38,532 bases of DNA from NCBI GenBank assembly GCA_964483375.1, contig CAZABJ010000023.1, positions 1-38,532 of the forward strand, written 5' to 3'. The notes under the pieces were generated by a model. That model was not told the origin of the DNA. It ran no database searches and saw only the letters and a program-made list of their open reading frames with translations. The stretch is from JAUIEH01 sp964483375. GTDB taxonomy: Bacteria; Pseudomonadota; Alphaproteobacteria; Caulobacterales; Maricaulaceae. Position numbers and translations under genes: made by a program. Below are positions 1 to 8,636 of the stretch, in pieces (positions within the stretch are counted from its first letter, which is position 1; each line of letters opens with the position of its first letter).

Positions 1-1053
1 CAGGCAATAGCAAACCGCCGAATTCGCCGCCGAGCCCCGGCCCTGGCAAAGAATTCCCTGCGCGCGCGCCCAGGCTACGATGTCATGAACGGTCAAGAAA
101 TACCGCGCGTAATCAAGCTCTCCGATAAGGGCGAGCTCCTTCTCCAAGGTCGTTTGCACGCGCGGGGGAACCCCGTCGGGGTAGCGTCGCGCGGCCCCGG
201 CTTGGACGAGATCGGCCAAATGCGCTTGCGGAGATTTCCCCGGCGGGGTGGGCTCTTCGGGATATTCGTAGCGAAGTTCGTCCAAGCTGAACGCGCAGCG
301 CGCCGCGATGTCGGCGCTGCGGGCGAGGGCGTCTTCAAACCCGGCGAACAGCCGCGCCATCGCCTCGGGCCCCCGCAGATGGCGTTCGGCGTTTTTCTCC
401 AACAGCCGCCCGGCGGTTTGGATGGGCGTTTTTTCCCTTATGCAGGTGAGGATGTCCTGCAAAGGCTTGCGCGCGGGGGCGTGAAACAACGCGTCGCCGG
501 TCGCGACTAAGGGGGCGCGGGTTTGTCGGGCGAGCGCAGACAGCCGGGCCAACCGCGCGGGGTCGGCCCCCAGCCGATGATGGACCGCGCTGAGAAAGGT
601 CCGTCCCGGCCAGAGGCGCGCCAACCGCTTCAGGGTCGCGGCGAAGCCAGGGTCCGGCGCGTCCGGTGGAATGGCGATGAAAATCATGCCCTCGGCATGG
701 GCGATCACATCCTCAAGTCTCAGCCGACACGCGCCTTTGGGAACCGGCGGCATCTTGCCCAGCGTCAACAGCCGGCACAGCCGGCCGTAAGCGGCGCGGT
801 CCATGGGATAGGCGAGCAGGCTTGGCGCATCGAGAAGGTCGAGCCGGCACCCGACGATCAACCGGACGCCGGCCTTTTTCGCCGCTATGTGCGCGCGCAC
901 CACCCCCGCCAGCGAGTTTCGGTCGGTGACCGCGAAGGCTTCAAATCCCAACGCCTTAATGGTTTCGGCATAGTCCTCAGGATGCGAGGCGCCGCGTAAA
1001 AAGCTGAAATTGGTGGTGATTTGCAGGGGAACCTGAGGCGGCGGCGAGGTCAT
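1..1053 (-). CDS. dnaE2: Error-prone DNA polymerase DnaE2 (ImuC), N-terminal part, runs off the window
   Basis: This is the catalytic polymerase of the SOS mutasome, a C-family DNA polymerase that copies past lesions together with ImuA and ImuB. The 351 codons visible read without a stop to base 1. The start MTSPPPQVPLQITTNFSFLRG matches the PHP-domain opening of the family, followed by the motif TDRNSLAGVVRAH. The last residues before the edge are GRGSAANSAVCYCL, a hallmark of DnaE2. The family is usually about 1,050-1,150 residues, so roughly two thirds lie outside the window. The ATG overlaps the imuB stop in an ATGA arrangement, which implies translational coupling. A GGGGC stretch sits upstream of the start. 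Identification rests on these motifs and on the imuA-imuB context. Confidence 0.95.
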   Translation of the reverse strand, partial: MTSPPPQVPLQITTNFSFLRGASHPEDYAETIKALGFEAFAVTDRNSLAGVVRAHIAAKKAGVRLIVGCRLDLLDAPSLLAYPMDRAAYGRLCRLLTLGKMPPVPKGACRLRLEDVIAHAEGMIFIAIPPDAPDPGFAATLKRLARLWPGRTFLSAVHHRLGADPARLARLSALARQTRAPLVATGDALFHAPARKPLQDILTCIREKTPIQTAGRLLEKNAERHLRGPEAMARLFAGFEDALARSADIAARCAFSLDELRYEYPEEPTPPGKSPQAHLADLVQAGAARRYPDGVPPRVQTTLEKELALIGELDYARYFLTVHDIVAWARAQGILCQGRGSAANSAVCYCL

Positions 1054-2633
1054 GCGAACGCCCCATGGATGAACCAGGCGGGGGGACGGTCGGGGTCGGT
1101 TTCACCCTCATAAAGGCCCTCGCGGAACAGCCAGTACCGCCGGCCCTCGGCGTCCTCGACCACATAATAGTCGCGGGGACGCGCGCCGGGGTCGCGCCAC
1201 CATTCCGGGGCGATGCGTTCAGGCCCTTGCGCGCGCAGGATGCGTCGCGCGCGACGTCGCCAGGTGAAGCGCGCAGGCGGGGCGTCGGGCAGGGCGGCCA
1301 GCGCGACGATCGGCTCTGGCGGGTCAAACACCCGGATGGGTCGGACGGGGAGGGGCGAGGCGGGGGCGGCGGTCGACCAATCCGGGGCGTCCGCCTCGGC
1401 GGGCGCCATGCGGTCGCTGCGTTCGGGCAGCCAGCTGTTCCCGGGCGCGAGACGGCGGACGGCGTTCCCCCCGAACCGGGCGGCCAGCCGGTCGATGAGC
1501 GCAGCGGCGGCGTCCTCGCGGGTTTGCGGCGTTCGCAAAAGCGTCGAGCAAGCGGCTTGAGCGTGGTCCAGCCGCTGGGTCCGGACGGCTTCCAGGGTCA
1601 TCATGTCCACCCCGAAGCCCGGATCCACCGCGCCCAGCCGTTCGGCGAACAAACGCTCGAAATGGGCGGGATCCGCGCTCGCCTTGGCTAAGCGCGCCTG
1701 GAGGCGCGCTGCGCTTGCATCGGCGCGCAAAACCGAAAGCCGCAGCGCCCGAGCGCCGTGATCGTCGGCTTGCAAGGCGTCCGCGAGGTCCTGGGCGAGG
1801 CGCGTCAGACCGGCTTGCAGGGCCTGCGTCGTCAATAAGGGCTCGCTCGCCTCGCGCCGCGCCGCATAAAGCGGCGGCGGCAAAAGCGGGGAGAAGGGGG
1901 CGGGGCGGGTTCCCAGCGCGATGTCCAGCGCCTCCAAGGCGCGTTGCTCCGGCGCGCCGCGAAAACGCTTGGCAAGTGCTGTGCGCGGCATGGCGGCGAG
2001 CGCGGCGATGTCGGTCAGACCCATCAGGGCGGCTTTGCGCGCCGCGCCGGGCTCAACGCCCAACGCGGCGATCGGCAAAGGCCCCAGCGCGCTGGCGGTT
2101 TCTCCTGCCGGCGCGATGCGGACAGGCGCGCGAGCGCTCGTCCCCCAACGCGCCAAAGCCGCTGCGGCCAATCGGGTGTCGGCCAAGCCGAGCCGCGCGG
2201 TCAGCCCTGCGGCCCGCAACGCCGCGCGCAGCCGGGCGCAGAGCGCCTCCTCCCCGCCGAACAAGCGCGCGCAGCCGGTGATGTCCAAAGCCAGCGCGTC
2301 GCGCCCTTCAAGCGCGGTCCATGGCGTGAAGCGGCGCGCCCAGGCGGCCAGCTCGCGCAAAGCCCGCCCATCCGCGCCCCGGTCGACCGGACGGACGACT
2401 AAGCCGGGGCAGATCGCGCGCGCGTCCGACAAGGCGAGACCCGCCCGCACCCCGGCGTTTTGTGCGGCGGCGTCCGTCGCGATGAGCACTTGCGCATTGT
2501 CAGCGGTCTCGACCAGGGCGAAGGGGCGTCGGTCATCCGCTCGCGCGGAGGCCGCCGCGTCCATGCGCTTGGCGTGACGGCGGAGCCTCTGCATCGGCCA
2601 GTTCGGAAACCATGCGCAGAGCATGCGCCTCAT
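1050..2633 (-). CDS. imuB: ImuB, Y-family polymerase-like mutasome subunit
   Basis: ImuB is a catalytically inactive Y-family (DinB-like) protein that bridges DnaE2, ImuA and the beta clamp during damage-induced mutagenesis. The start MRRMLCAWFPNWPMQRLRR is typical of the family. LDITGCARLFGGE occupies the place where active Y-family enzymes keep catalytic acidic residues. The C-terminus carries the ImuB blocks PPEPIVAL, GPERIAPEWWR, RDYYVVEDAEGRRYWLFREG and the end WFIHGAFA. Two adjacent ATGs (2636 and 2633) and another at 2624 could be the start; 2633 has the best spacing (about 7 nt) from GGAG. A longer frame to 2780 exists but would add residues without family resemblance. The gene overlaps imuA by about 100 nt and dnaE2 by 4 nt. 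Confidence 0.93.
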   Translation of the reverse strand: MRRMLCAWFPNWPMQRLRRHAKRMDAAASARADDRRPFALVETADNAQVLIATDAAAQNAGVRAGLALSDARAICPGLVVRPVDRGADGRALRELAAWARRFTPWTALEGRDALALDITGCARLFGGEEALCARLRAALRAAGLTARLGLADTRLAAAALARWGTSARAPVRIAPAGETASALGPLPIAALGVEPGAARKAALMGLTDIAALAAMPRTALAKRFRGAPEQRALEALDIALGTRPAPFSPLLPPPLYAARREASEPLLTTQALQAGLTRLAQDLADALQADDHGARALRLSVLRADASAARLQARLAKASADPAHFERLFAERLGAVDPGFGVDMMTLEAVRTQRLDHAQAACSTLLRTPQTREDAAAALIDRLAARFGGNAVRRLAPGNSWLPERSDRMAPAEADAPDWSTAAPASPLPVRPIRVFDPPEPIVALAALPDAPPARFTWRRRARRILRAQGPERIAPEWWRDPGARPRDYYVVEDAEGRRYWLFREGLYEGETDPDRPPAWFIHGAFA

Positions 2634-3354
2634 CATCCCACTCCGTCGTCCAGGATCCCGGCCGTCCCCCCCGGGCGTATGAAAGGGTCGTTGCGAAGCG
2701 CGGCGGGCCGGGGGCGAAAGGGTCCTCGTCATGCGGCCCGCTCGCCGCGGCGCCGACCCGCCACCGGGTCGCCGCGCCAACCGCTTGGTCCGCCGCGCGC
2801 CAGGGCATGGCGAGGAAAATCGGGGTTGCGCCTTCAGCCGCCGCCAGGGCCAGGCGTCGCATCGCGGTCAGATCGCCTCCTGGGGCCTCCCCGCACGCCG
2901 CCGCCAGCGCGCCGGCGCGGCCGGCTTCCTCCAACGCGGCGAGCACGTCGCGATCGCGAGCGAGCGCGGCTAAAAGTATCGCTCCCGGCTCCCCCCCGCA
3001 GCTTTGCAAGCCTGGCCCGTATAAGCGTCCGTGTTCGGACCGCGCCCGTGGAGCGCTCGCCCAAAGCAGGGTCTTGCGAGGCCCTTGCCTGGCGCAGCGG
3101 ATCGCCAATCGCAGCGCGAAGCCGGCGGCTTCAGACCCGTCCGCCGGCGCGATGGGGGCGACAGCGTGCACGCCATGCAGCGGCGCCCCGCGCAGATGCG
3201 CGTCGATATCGGCGTCGCCGATGGACAGAGCCTGTTCGGCGCGCGCTTTTTCCCCGCTCTCTCCACGATGGCGCCAACGCCGTTCGACGCGCGCCATGCG
3301 GTGACGCAAGTCCGCTAAGGTGACCGAGTTATCCGCGGCGCATCGAGCCGCCAT
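2533..3354 (-). CDS. imuA: ImuA, RecA/SulA-like mutasome accessory protein
   Basis: ImuA is the first gene of the SOS mutagenesis cassette and encodes a RecA-fold-like accessory protein needed for DnaE2/ImuB mutagenesis. The 273-residue product begins MAARCAADNSVTLADLRHRM. It has the family blocks LHGVHAVAP near residue 60, AIRCARQGPRKTLLWA near 85-105 and LYGPGLQSCG near 112-120. No complete Walker A motif is seen, as is usual for ImuA. AGAGGG lies just before the ATG. A LexA-type box sits 13-27 nt upstream of the start, so SOS control is very likely. The 3' end runs about 100 nt into imuB in another frame, an unusually long overlap for a real pair. Sequence conservation in ImuA is low, so the call leans partly on its neighbours. 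Confidence 0.88.
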   Translation of the reverse strand: MAARCAADNSVTLADLRHRMARVERRWRHRGESGEKARAEQALSIGDADIDAHLRGAPLHGVHAVAPIAPADGSEAAGFALRLAIRCARQGPRKTLLWASAPRARSEHGRLYGPGLQSCGGEPGAILLAALARDRDVLAALEEAGRAGALAAACGEAPGGDLTAMRRLALAAAEGATPIFLAMPWRAADQAVGAATRWRVGAAASGPHDEDPFAPGPPRFATTLSYARGGRPGSWTTEWDDEAHALRMVSELADAEAPPSRQAHGRGGLRASG

Positions 3355-3366
3355 AGCGCCCTCTGT

Positions 3367-3381
3367 GTTCTATAAGTGTTC
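3367..3381 (-). promoter_or_regulatory. LexA (SOS) box upstream of imuA
   Basis: The plus strand reads GTTC, seven bases, then GTTC, exactly the alphaproteobacterial LexA operator GTTC-N7-GTTC (GAAC-N7-GAAC in the direction of imuA). It lies 13 nt upstream of the imuA ATG, where a bound repressor would block initiation. It also lies in the shared upstream region of the plus-strand gene starting at 3642, about 260 nt away. A third GTTC at 3393 is not at the right spacing. Confidence 0.85.
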
Positions 3382-3641
3382 TTTCTTTATTCGTTCTCAT
3401 GGCGGTCTGCGAGAGTCAAGCGCCCCCAGCCGAACATGGCGGAGGATTAAGACTCTCAGGCTTGTTCTTTCCTCTGCGGAGCCTTAGGCGTACCGGCGAT
3501 AAAGGCCTTCCGGCGCGCACGCCCCGCTCGGTCCTGCTATCGCCCCGGCGGCGCCGCGAGCCCGCCGCAATTGGCGGCCACGCACGAGAAGCCCGGCCGC
3601 ACAACGCGACCACTCGCCTGCGGCGCAACAGAAAGGGCGGC

Positions 3642-5546
3642 ATGGCCGACCGAAATTCGGACGATGACGATCGCCGCCCTCGCCTGGGCTATGACGGTCA
3701 TGAAGCGCCTGACGACGTTCCAGACCGGGACGAACGCAACCCATCCCGCGACCCCTTAGCCCAAGCGCGCGCGATCATTGACGCCGCAAGGGCGCAAACC
3801 GCGGGCCTGCCGGCGGTTCCTTTGATGTTGTTCTTAGGCTTGTCCTGGTTCTCCACGACAGCAGGGTTAGGCGGCATCGTGGAAGCCTCCCGCGGGCAGG
3901 TCGGCTGGATGTGGCTGCCCGTCGGCGTGTTCGTGCTCGCCGCCACCTACATGATGCAGCACTTCTTGGTGGAGGCGCTGCAGCCGTCATTTCTCGGCCG
4001 CCGGGCGGTGGCGCTGTTCGCATATCTGGTGCTGATGGGCTTTTCGGTCAGCTTCGGCTTCGGCTTTTACTGGAACCTCTTAGAGGCCCGTCGCCAAACT
4101 TTTGAAATCGCGCGTGAATCCGTCGGCGCCGCCAGCAGCAATATCCAAACCGCCCGCATCAGTTTGGCGCGTGTGGAGGAGACCGTCAGCCGCCTGCGCG
4201 ATCGTTCCGACGACCTCGCCGTGGTGGAGGCCGAACGCGGCGGCACCTGCGGGGACAATTCGCCCCCCGGCGCGGGACCGCGTTTTGACTTCCGAACCGG
4301 GGAGGCGGAGCTTTATCGGCGAGACTATGAGGCCATCGTCAGTGAACAGTCTCGCATTTCAGGCCAGATCGAAGCGTTGGGCGAGGATTTGGCGCGGGTG
4401 GAGGCCCTGGCGAGCCAGGGCGGGTTGGATGATCAGGCGATCAACGATCGCGCCGCGGAGTTGTTTCAGATCAATCTCCGGGTCAACCAGTTCAGCGATA
4501 GCTTCAACGCCTTCGCCGCGGGGCCGACCCTGAGCGCCATCGCCGACCGCTACGCCGAGCGCTCCGCCCAATATGGCGATCGAAGCTATATCTTCCGCGA
4601 TGATGTCGGCCGGCAGTTCCGCTGCCATGACGTTGGCATGGCCGAAGACCTCCGCGGGGTGACCCAGGCGCTCAACGCCTTGCCGCGATTGCCGCCGGTC
4701 GATATTCGATCGCTGGAAGGCGCCTCAGCGACCATGGAGGCGTTCGACCGTCTCTGGACCAGCGCGGCGCAAACCGCGACATCCATCGGCGGATTGGGAC
4801 GCGACGGGCCGCTGACCCCTGAAGACGAAGTCGAGATTCGCGCACAAACCCGCGCCGATTTGCAGGATGCGCTGAGCGAAAGCGGTTCGGACGCGCCCAG
4901 CGTCAGCGAAGAATCGCGCCGGGCCGCAGCGCGGGTGCAGGCGATCAATCAAGGCGGTCTGCGCGATCGCGATATGCTGGCGCTGATGACGGCGGCCATC
5001 GTGGATTTGATGATTTTCATCTTCAATCTCTATCACCACCGTCAGTCTCTGTTTCAAGGGCTGCAAGGCCGCATCGGCGCCGCGGAGCGGGATCGGCTGT
5101 CGTTCCCCGCCGTGCTGCGTCGCCTTCGCGCGATCGTTGACGATCCCGACTACGCCCTGGTCGAGCAGTATCGCTTCGAGCATTTGGGCGAGCGCTATGT
5201 CGCGGTGCCCTCAGCCCCGCGCACGCAGGGCGGTAAGCTCGTCTATGGCCTGGTGCGCCTGCTCATGAGCTATGGGCGCGCCAAGCGCGCGATCGGGCCG
5301 GGAAAGTCGGCGATACTGAAGAAGCTGCCCGCTTATCTCGACCAGTCCGCCGAGATCGACGAGCGGCTCGACGCCGGCGAGATGCTGACCCGGGCGGGGG
5401 ACCGGTTCGTGACCGATGAAGAGCCGCTATATGAGGACTTTGGTCGCCCGCTCTTGGTCGTGAGATTGCGTCGGGACACCGGCGAACAAGAACTGATCGA
5501 GTTGTTGGCTCATCCAAGTCGACGGCAAGGGGACGCCGAGGCGTAA
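3642..5546 (+). CDS. Four-helix membrane protein with large loop and coiled-coil segments, function unknown
   Basis: I do not recognise the family. From the ATG at 3642 (GAAAGGG upstream) the product is 634 residues. It opens with a charged, Asp-rich stretch of about 50 residues. Hydrophobic segments follow near 56-80, 88-108 and 121-146. Then comes a polar region of about 300 residues, partly coiled-coil-like (NIQTARISLARVEETVSRL; SGQIEALGEDLARVEALA), with two cysteines (GGTCGDN, QFRCHDVG) that could pair outside the cytoplasm. A fourth hydrophobic segment (MTAAIVDLMIFIFNLYHH) lies near 446-466, then about 165 residues probably back in the cytoplasm. The open frame extends up to 3399, but that ATG has no ribosome-binding site and the added residues are Arg-rich filler. 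The neighbouring SOS cassette is divergent and gives no firm clue. Confidence 0.85.
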   Translation: MADRNSDDDDRRPRLGYDGHEAPDDVPDRDERNPSRDPLAQARAIIDAARAQTAGLPAVPLMLFLGLSWFSTTAGLGGIVEASRGQVGWMWLPVGVFVLAATYMMQHFLVEALQPSFLGRRAVALFAYLVLMGFSVSFGFGFYWNLLEARRQTFEIARESVGAASSNIQTARISLARVEETVSRLRDRSDDLAVVEAERGGTCGDNSPPGAGPRFDFRTGEAELYRRDYEAIVSEQSRISGQIEALGEDLARVEALASQGGLDDQAINDRAAELFQINLRVNQFSDSFNAFAAGPTLSAIADRYAERSAQYGDRSYIFRDDVGRQFRCHDVGMAEDLRGVTQALNALPRLPPVDIRSLEGASATMEAFDRLWTSAAQTATSIGGLGRDGPLTPEDEVEIRAQTRADLQDALSESGSDAPSVSEESRRAAARVQAINQGGLRDRDMLALMTAAIVDLMIFIFNLYHHRQSLFQGLQGRIGAAERDRLSFPAVLRRLRAIVDDPDYALVEQYRFEHLGERYVAVPSAPRTQGGKLVYGLVRLLMSYGRAKRAIGPGKSAILKKLPAYLDQSAEIDERLDAGEMLTRAGDRFVTDEEPLYEDFGRPLLVVRLRRDTGEQELIELLAHPSRRQGDAEA

Positions 5547-5663
5547 ACACGGCGCAAAGAAAAACGAGCGAGGCGTTTACGGCGCCTTCACCACGTTTGG
5601 CGAGAACATACCGATAAGACGCTCGGCGATGCTTCGCTGGGCGGTAACGCCGGGATCCTCGCC

Positions 5664-6245
5664 ATGCTCGCTCGCCGCTCCGCACTTGCGCCTTCGGCCC
5701 TCGCGCCGACCCGGTTCTCCGCCGGTCTTGACGCCATGATGCGGGCGCAGACGCGCCGGGCCGACGCGGAAGCTTCGATGCTGCGCATTCTTGCGGGCTC
5801 CTTTGACGCCCCGGTCATGCGAGCGGTCTGGGCGACCATGCCGGAGCTGGCCTTACGCGGCGTCACAGTCTCCGTCTGCGTGGCCCGCCCGCCGCGCGGC
5901 CGCGCAGCCCGCGCCATGCTCGAGCGGTTCAGCGAGGTGTACGGGGAACAAGCGCTGGCCCAGCGCATCGCCGTGTCGACCCCCCGCGCCGCTCGCGGCC
6001 TATTCGAGCAAGCCGTTCTCGGCCGAACCGCGCTCTGGACGGGCGCCCCGCTGCGATCGGTCCGCGGGGCTGCGCTTGGCGAAGGCGAACTCTCTTGGAC
6101 CGCAAAAAGCCCGCAAGCCGCACAAGCCGCATCGGTGGCGCGGTTGCTTGATGCGAGCGTGTGGGAAGTCGCCCGGCCGATCGTTGGCGGTCGTCGGCGC
6201 GTTGAGACGAGAGTTTGGCGACGGGCGTCCGCGCCCGCGCGGTGA
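5664..6245 (+). CDS. Hypothetical protein, 193 aa
   Basis: I do not recognise this product. It has no clear signal peptide or membrane helix. The central part (LRILAGSFDAPVMRAVWATM; GVTVSVCVARPPRG; AMLERFSEVYG) has a believable alternation of hydrophobic and polar residues. The start is unsure: the ATG at 5664 has no good ribosome-binding site, and a double ATG at 5736 (MMRAQTRRADAEASM) is an alternative that would remove the low-complexity Ala/Arg start. It is on the same strand as the membrane protein ending at 5546 and ends 22 bp from the convergent HerA-like gene. Other frames here are also open because of the GC content, so reality as a gene is likely but not certain. Confidence 0.6.
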   Translation: MLARRSALAPSALAPTRFSAGLDAMMRAQTRRADAEASMLRILAGSFDAPVMRAVWATMPELALRGVTVSVCVARPPRGRAARAMLERFSEVYGEQALAQRIAVSTPRAARGLFEQAVLGRTALWTGAPLRSVRGAALGEGELSWTAKSPQAAQAASVARLLDASVWEVARPIVGGRRRVETRVWRRASAPAR

Positions 6246-6267
6246 GCCCGAGCGCCTTTCCTCAGCC

Positions 6268-7764
6268 TTAGCGGCGGAACACGCCCATAAGCCCGCGCAC
6301 CAATTCCCGCACAAGTGAACGGGAGAACTGCGTCGCAGCGCTTCGCGCCGCAGACCGGCCGATGCTGCTAGCGGAACCGCTGCGGCGACTGCGCGAAGAC
6401 CGGTCCCGCTCGCGCTCCTCGCGTTCGGCGGCTTCGGCGGCGCGACGCTCAAGCTCCTCTCGCCTGCGTTCGAGGATTTCATAGGCGGATTCCCGGTCGA
6501 CCGGGTCGTCATAGGTCCGCGCCACGGGACTGTCGCGCAGGATGTCGCGGCGCTCGCGCTCAGTTAGCGGGCCAATCTGAGAGGAGGGGGGCCGCACCAG
6601 CGTTCGGGCCACCATGGTGGGACGTCCCTTGTCATCGAGCGTGGAGACTAGCGCTTCGCCGACGCCGAGTTCGGTCAGCACGGTCTCGGTATCAAAGGCG
6701 GGGTTTTCGCGGAAGCTGTCCGCGGCCGCACGCACCGCGCGGCGTTCGCTCGGTGTGTAGGCGCGCAGGGCGTGTTGAACCCGCGTGCCCAGCTGGGCGA
6801 GCACGCCGTCGGGAATGTCGCGCGGGTTTTGGGTGACGAAGAAAACGCCGACGCCCTTGGAGCGGATGAGCTTCGCCACCTGCTCAATTTTCTCCAGTAG
6901 CGCGCGCGGCGCGGAATCGAACAGCAAATGCGCTTCGTCGAAGAAGAAAACGAGCGCCGGCTTGTCCGGATCGCCGACCTCCGGCAGTTCTTCAAAAAGC
7001 TCCGACAACAGCCAGAGAAGGAACGTGGAGTAGAGGCGGGGGCTGCCCATCAGCTTGTCCGCGGCGAGAATATTGACCATGCCGCGGCCTGACCGGTCGG
7101 TGCGCATGAAATCGCGCAAGTCCAGCGCCGGTTCGCCGAAGAACTGCTCCGCGCCTTCGCGCTCCAGCACCAACAACCGCCTTTGTATGGCGCCCACCGA
7201 GGCGGTGGAGACGTTGCCGTATTCCGCTGAAATCTCTTTGCGGTTCTCGGCGACGAAAACCAACAGCGCGCGCAGATCTTGGAGGTCGAGAAGCTTCCAG
7301 CCCTCGTCGTCGGAAATCTGGAACGCGATCGTCAAAACGCCTTCTTGGGTCTCGTTCAGGTCGAGCAGGCGGGCCAGGAGCATCGGACCCATCTCCTCGA
7401 CGGTCGCCCGGACAGGATGGCCCTGCTCTCCGAACAGGTCCCAAAAGATTGTCGGGGAGGCGCGATAGCCATAGTCCTCGAAGCCGATTTTCTCGGCCCG
7501 GGCCAACAGCTTGTCATGGAGTTTGTGCTCGGCTGCGCCGGACGCGGCGATGCCCGACAGGTCGCCTTTCACATCGGCTGCGAAAACGGGGACGCCGGCC
7601 TCCGAGAATCCCTCCGCCAAAATCTGGAGGGTGATGGTCTTTCCGGTGCCGGTGGCGCCCGCCACAAGGCCATGGCGGTTGGCGCGCTTCAACAAAAGGG
7701 CCTGCGCCGCGCCGTCATCGGCTCCGCCGATGAACACCGCCTCGTCTTCGATTACGTCCGCCAT
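6268..7764 (-). CDS. HerA/YjgR-like ATPase (DUF853 family)
   Basis: This is a P-loop ATPase of the HerA-FtsK superfamily, the group that includes E. coli YjgR. The Walker A motif GATGTGKT lies at residues 36-43 and a Walker B-like LVFFFDEAHLLF near 265-277. FFVTQNPRDIPDGVLAQLG, the arginine-finger region and VGEALVSTLDDKGRPT are typical of the family. The C-terminal 90 residues are charged and low in complexity (RREELERRAAEAAEREERE, then Ser/Arg-rich) and end in a basic amphipathic tail, as in YjgR proteins. Length (498 aa) fits the family. The biological role is not established; a DNA-pumping or helicase-type role is inferred from the superfamily only. It seems to be a single-gene unit. Confidence 0.93.
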   Translation of the reverse strand: MADVIEDEAVFIGGADDGAAQALLLKRANRHGLVAGATGTGKTITLQILAEGFSEAGVPVFAADVKGDLSGIAASGAAEHKLHDKLLARAEKIGFEDYGYRASPTIFWDLFGEQGHPVRATVEEMGPMLLARLLDLNETQEGVLTIAFQISDDEGWKLLDLQDLRALLVFVAENRKEISAEYGNVSTASVGAIQRRLLVLEREGAEQFFGEPALDLRDFMRTDRSGRGMVNILAADKLMGSPRLYSTFLLWLLSELFEELPEVGDPDKPALVFFFDEAHLLFDSAPRALLEKIEQVAKLIRSKGVGVFFVTQNPRDIPDGVLAQLGTRVQHALRAYTPSERRAVRAAADSFRENPAFDTETVLTELGVGEALVSTLDDKGRPTMVARTLVRPPSSQIGPLTERERRDILRDSPVARTYDDPVDRESAYEILERRREELERRAAEAAEREERERDRSSRSRRSGSASSIGRSAARSAATQFSRSLVRELVRGLMGVFRR

Positions 7765-7869
7765 GCGTCAACCCCGCCAAGCCCATCGATGACCTGGCAG
7801 ATTAGGACCGTTCGCCGCGCTTGGCATAGCGGCCTGCAGAGCGAACGCGGCGAGAGAGGAATACCGAAG

Positions 7870-8487
7870 TCAGCGCTGCGGCGGCTCGGCGTTGACCTCA
7901 GCGGGCGGCTCGGGTTGCGGGTTAAGACCCGTCAGCGTCCCCGGGACGACGATATCGGTCGCGCGGGTAGGCGGCTCGGGTTGCGGGTTAAGGCCTGTCA
8001 GCGTCCCCGGGACGACGATGTCGGTCGTGCGGGTGGGCGGCTCGGGCTGGGGGTTGAGGCCCGTCAGATCGCCGGGAGCCACGATCACATTTGAAGGGGC
8101 GGGCGGTTCGGGTTGCGGGTTCAGTTCTGCGTTCGGCGCACGAGGAACGATGACGTTGGGGGTTGCGAGATGAGCCCCGGAGCCGGCGTTTGCGAGGTCC
8201 GCGCGCACGCCCGAAACGCAACAGTCATTAGGGCTGGCTGCGGGCGCGGGGTTTTTCAGATAGCAGCGCGCCGATGGTCCCTGCACGCCTGGCCGCACGT
8301 AAGTGAAGGCCATGCAGCGACCGTCCGCTGCGCAAGCGCTTCGGCAAAGCTGCGGGTCCGCGGCGATGTCGAAGCCATGATAATCCGAGCCCAACCGGTC
8401 GACGCCGGGCTCGAACGTCAGATCTTGGGCGGCTGCGGGAAAGGCGAGGGACGCGAAGGCGACAAAGGCGGCGAAAAGGGTGCGCAT
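7870..8487 (-). CDS. Exported PAN/apple-domain protein with C-terminal Pro-rich repeats
   Basis: The 205-residue product starts with a clear signal peptide (MRTLFAAFVAFASLAFPAAAQ). A PAN/apple-like domain follows at about residues 22-85, with a cysteine pattern (LCRSACAADGRCMAFTYV, ARCYLKNPAP, DCCVSGVR) and the G-x-D-Y-x-x-F start common in PAN_4 domains, which bind proteins or sugars. The C-terminal third consists of 22-residue repeats, each beginning LNPQPEPP. I chose the ATG at 8487 because it starts a signal peptide and has GGAG upstream; an upstream in-frame codon at 8514 would bury the signal. It is divergent from the AI-2E permease and probably sits in the periplasm or at the cell surface. 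Ligand and role are unknown. Confidence 0.85.
   Translation of the reverse strand: MRTLFAAFVAFASLAFPAAAQDLTFEPGVDRLGSDYHGFDIAADPQLCRSACAADGRCMAFTYVRPGVQGPSARCYLKNPAPAASPNDCCVSGVRADLANAGSGAHLATPNVIVPRAPNAELNPQPEPPAPSNVIVAPGDLTGLNPQPEPPTRTTDIVVPGTLTGLNPQPEPPTRATDIVVPGTLTGLNPQPEPPAEVNAEPPQR
7903..8124 (-). repeat. 66-bp tandem repeat encoding 22-residue LNPQPEPP units
   Basis: Three full units (8059-8124, 7993-8058, 7927-7992) and a partial fourth (7903-7926) encode LNPQPEPP followed by 14 residues. The last two full units are almost identical at both DNA and protein level (TRTTDIVVPGTLTG and TRATDIVVPGTLTG), while the first is diverged (APSNVIVAPGDLTG). Near-identity suggests recent duplication and possible copy-number change between strains. 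Confidence 0.9.
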
Positions 8488-8636
8488 GGCATGCTCCGTC
8501 AAAAGGCGCAGCAAAAGTGCGTGCGCGAAGTGGCCGAATTGCGGCGCAATGCGGCATGCGCCCTTTCACGCGGGCGCGGTTGGAGCTAGACGCAAATGTT
8601 CGTCCGCCTGCGCTGAGGCGGATAGGGAGACCGCCC

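Noticed and set aside
1065..1691. Long plus-strand open frames opposite imuB
   Set aside because: They are antisense to a well-supported family protein, are Gly/Arg-rich and have no domain; high GC keeps such frames open.
3399..3641. Extended N-terminus of the membrane protein from the ATG at 3399
   Set aside because: No ribosome-binding site and an Arg/Pro-rich sequence; the ATG at 3642 has a good site.
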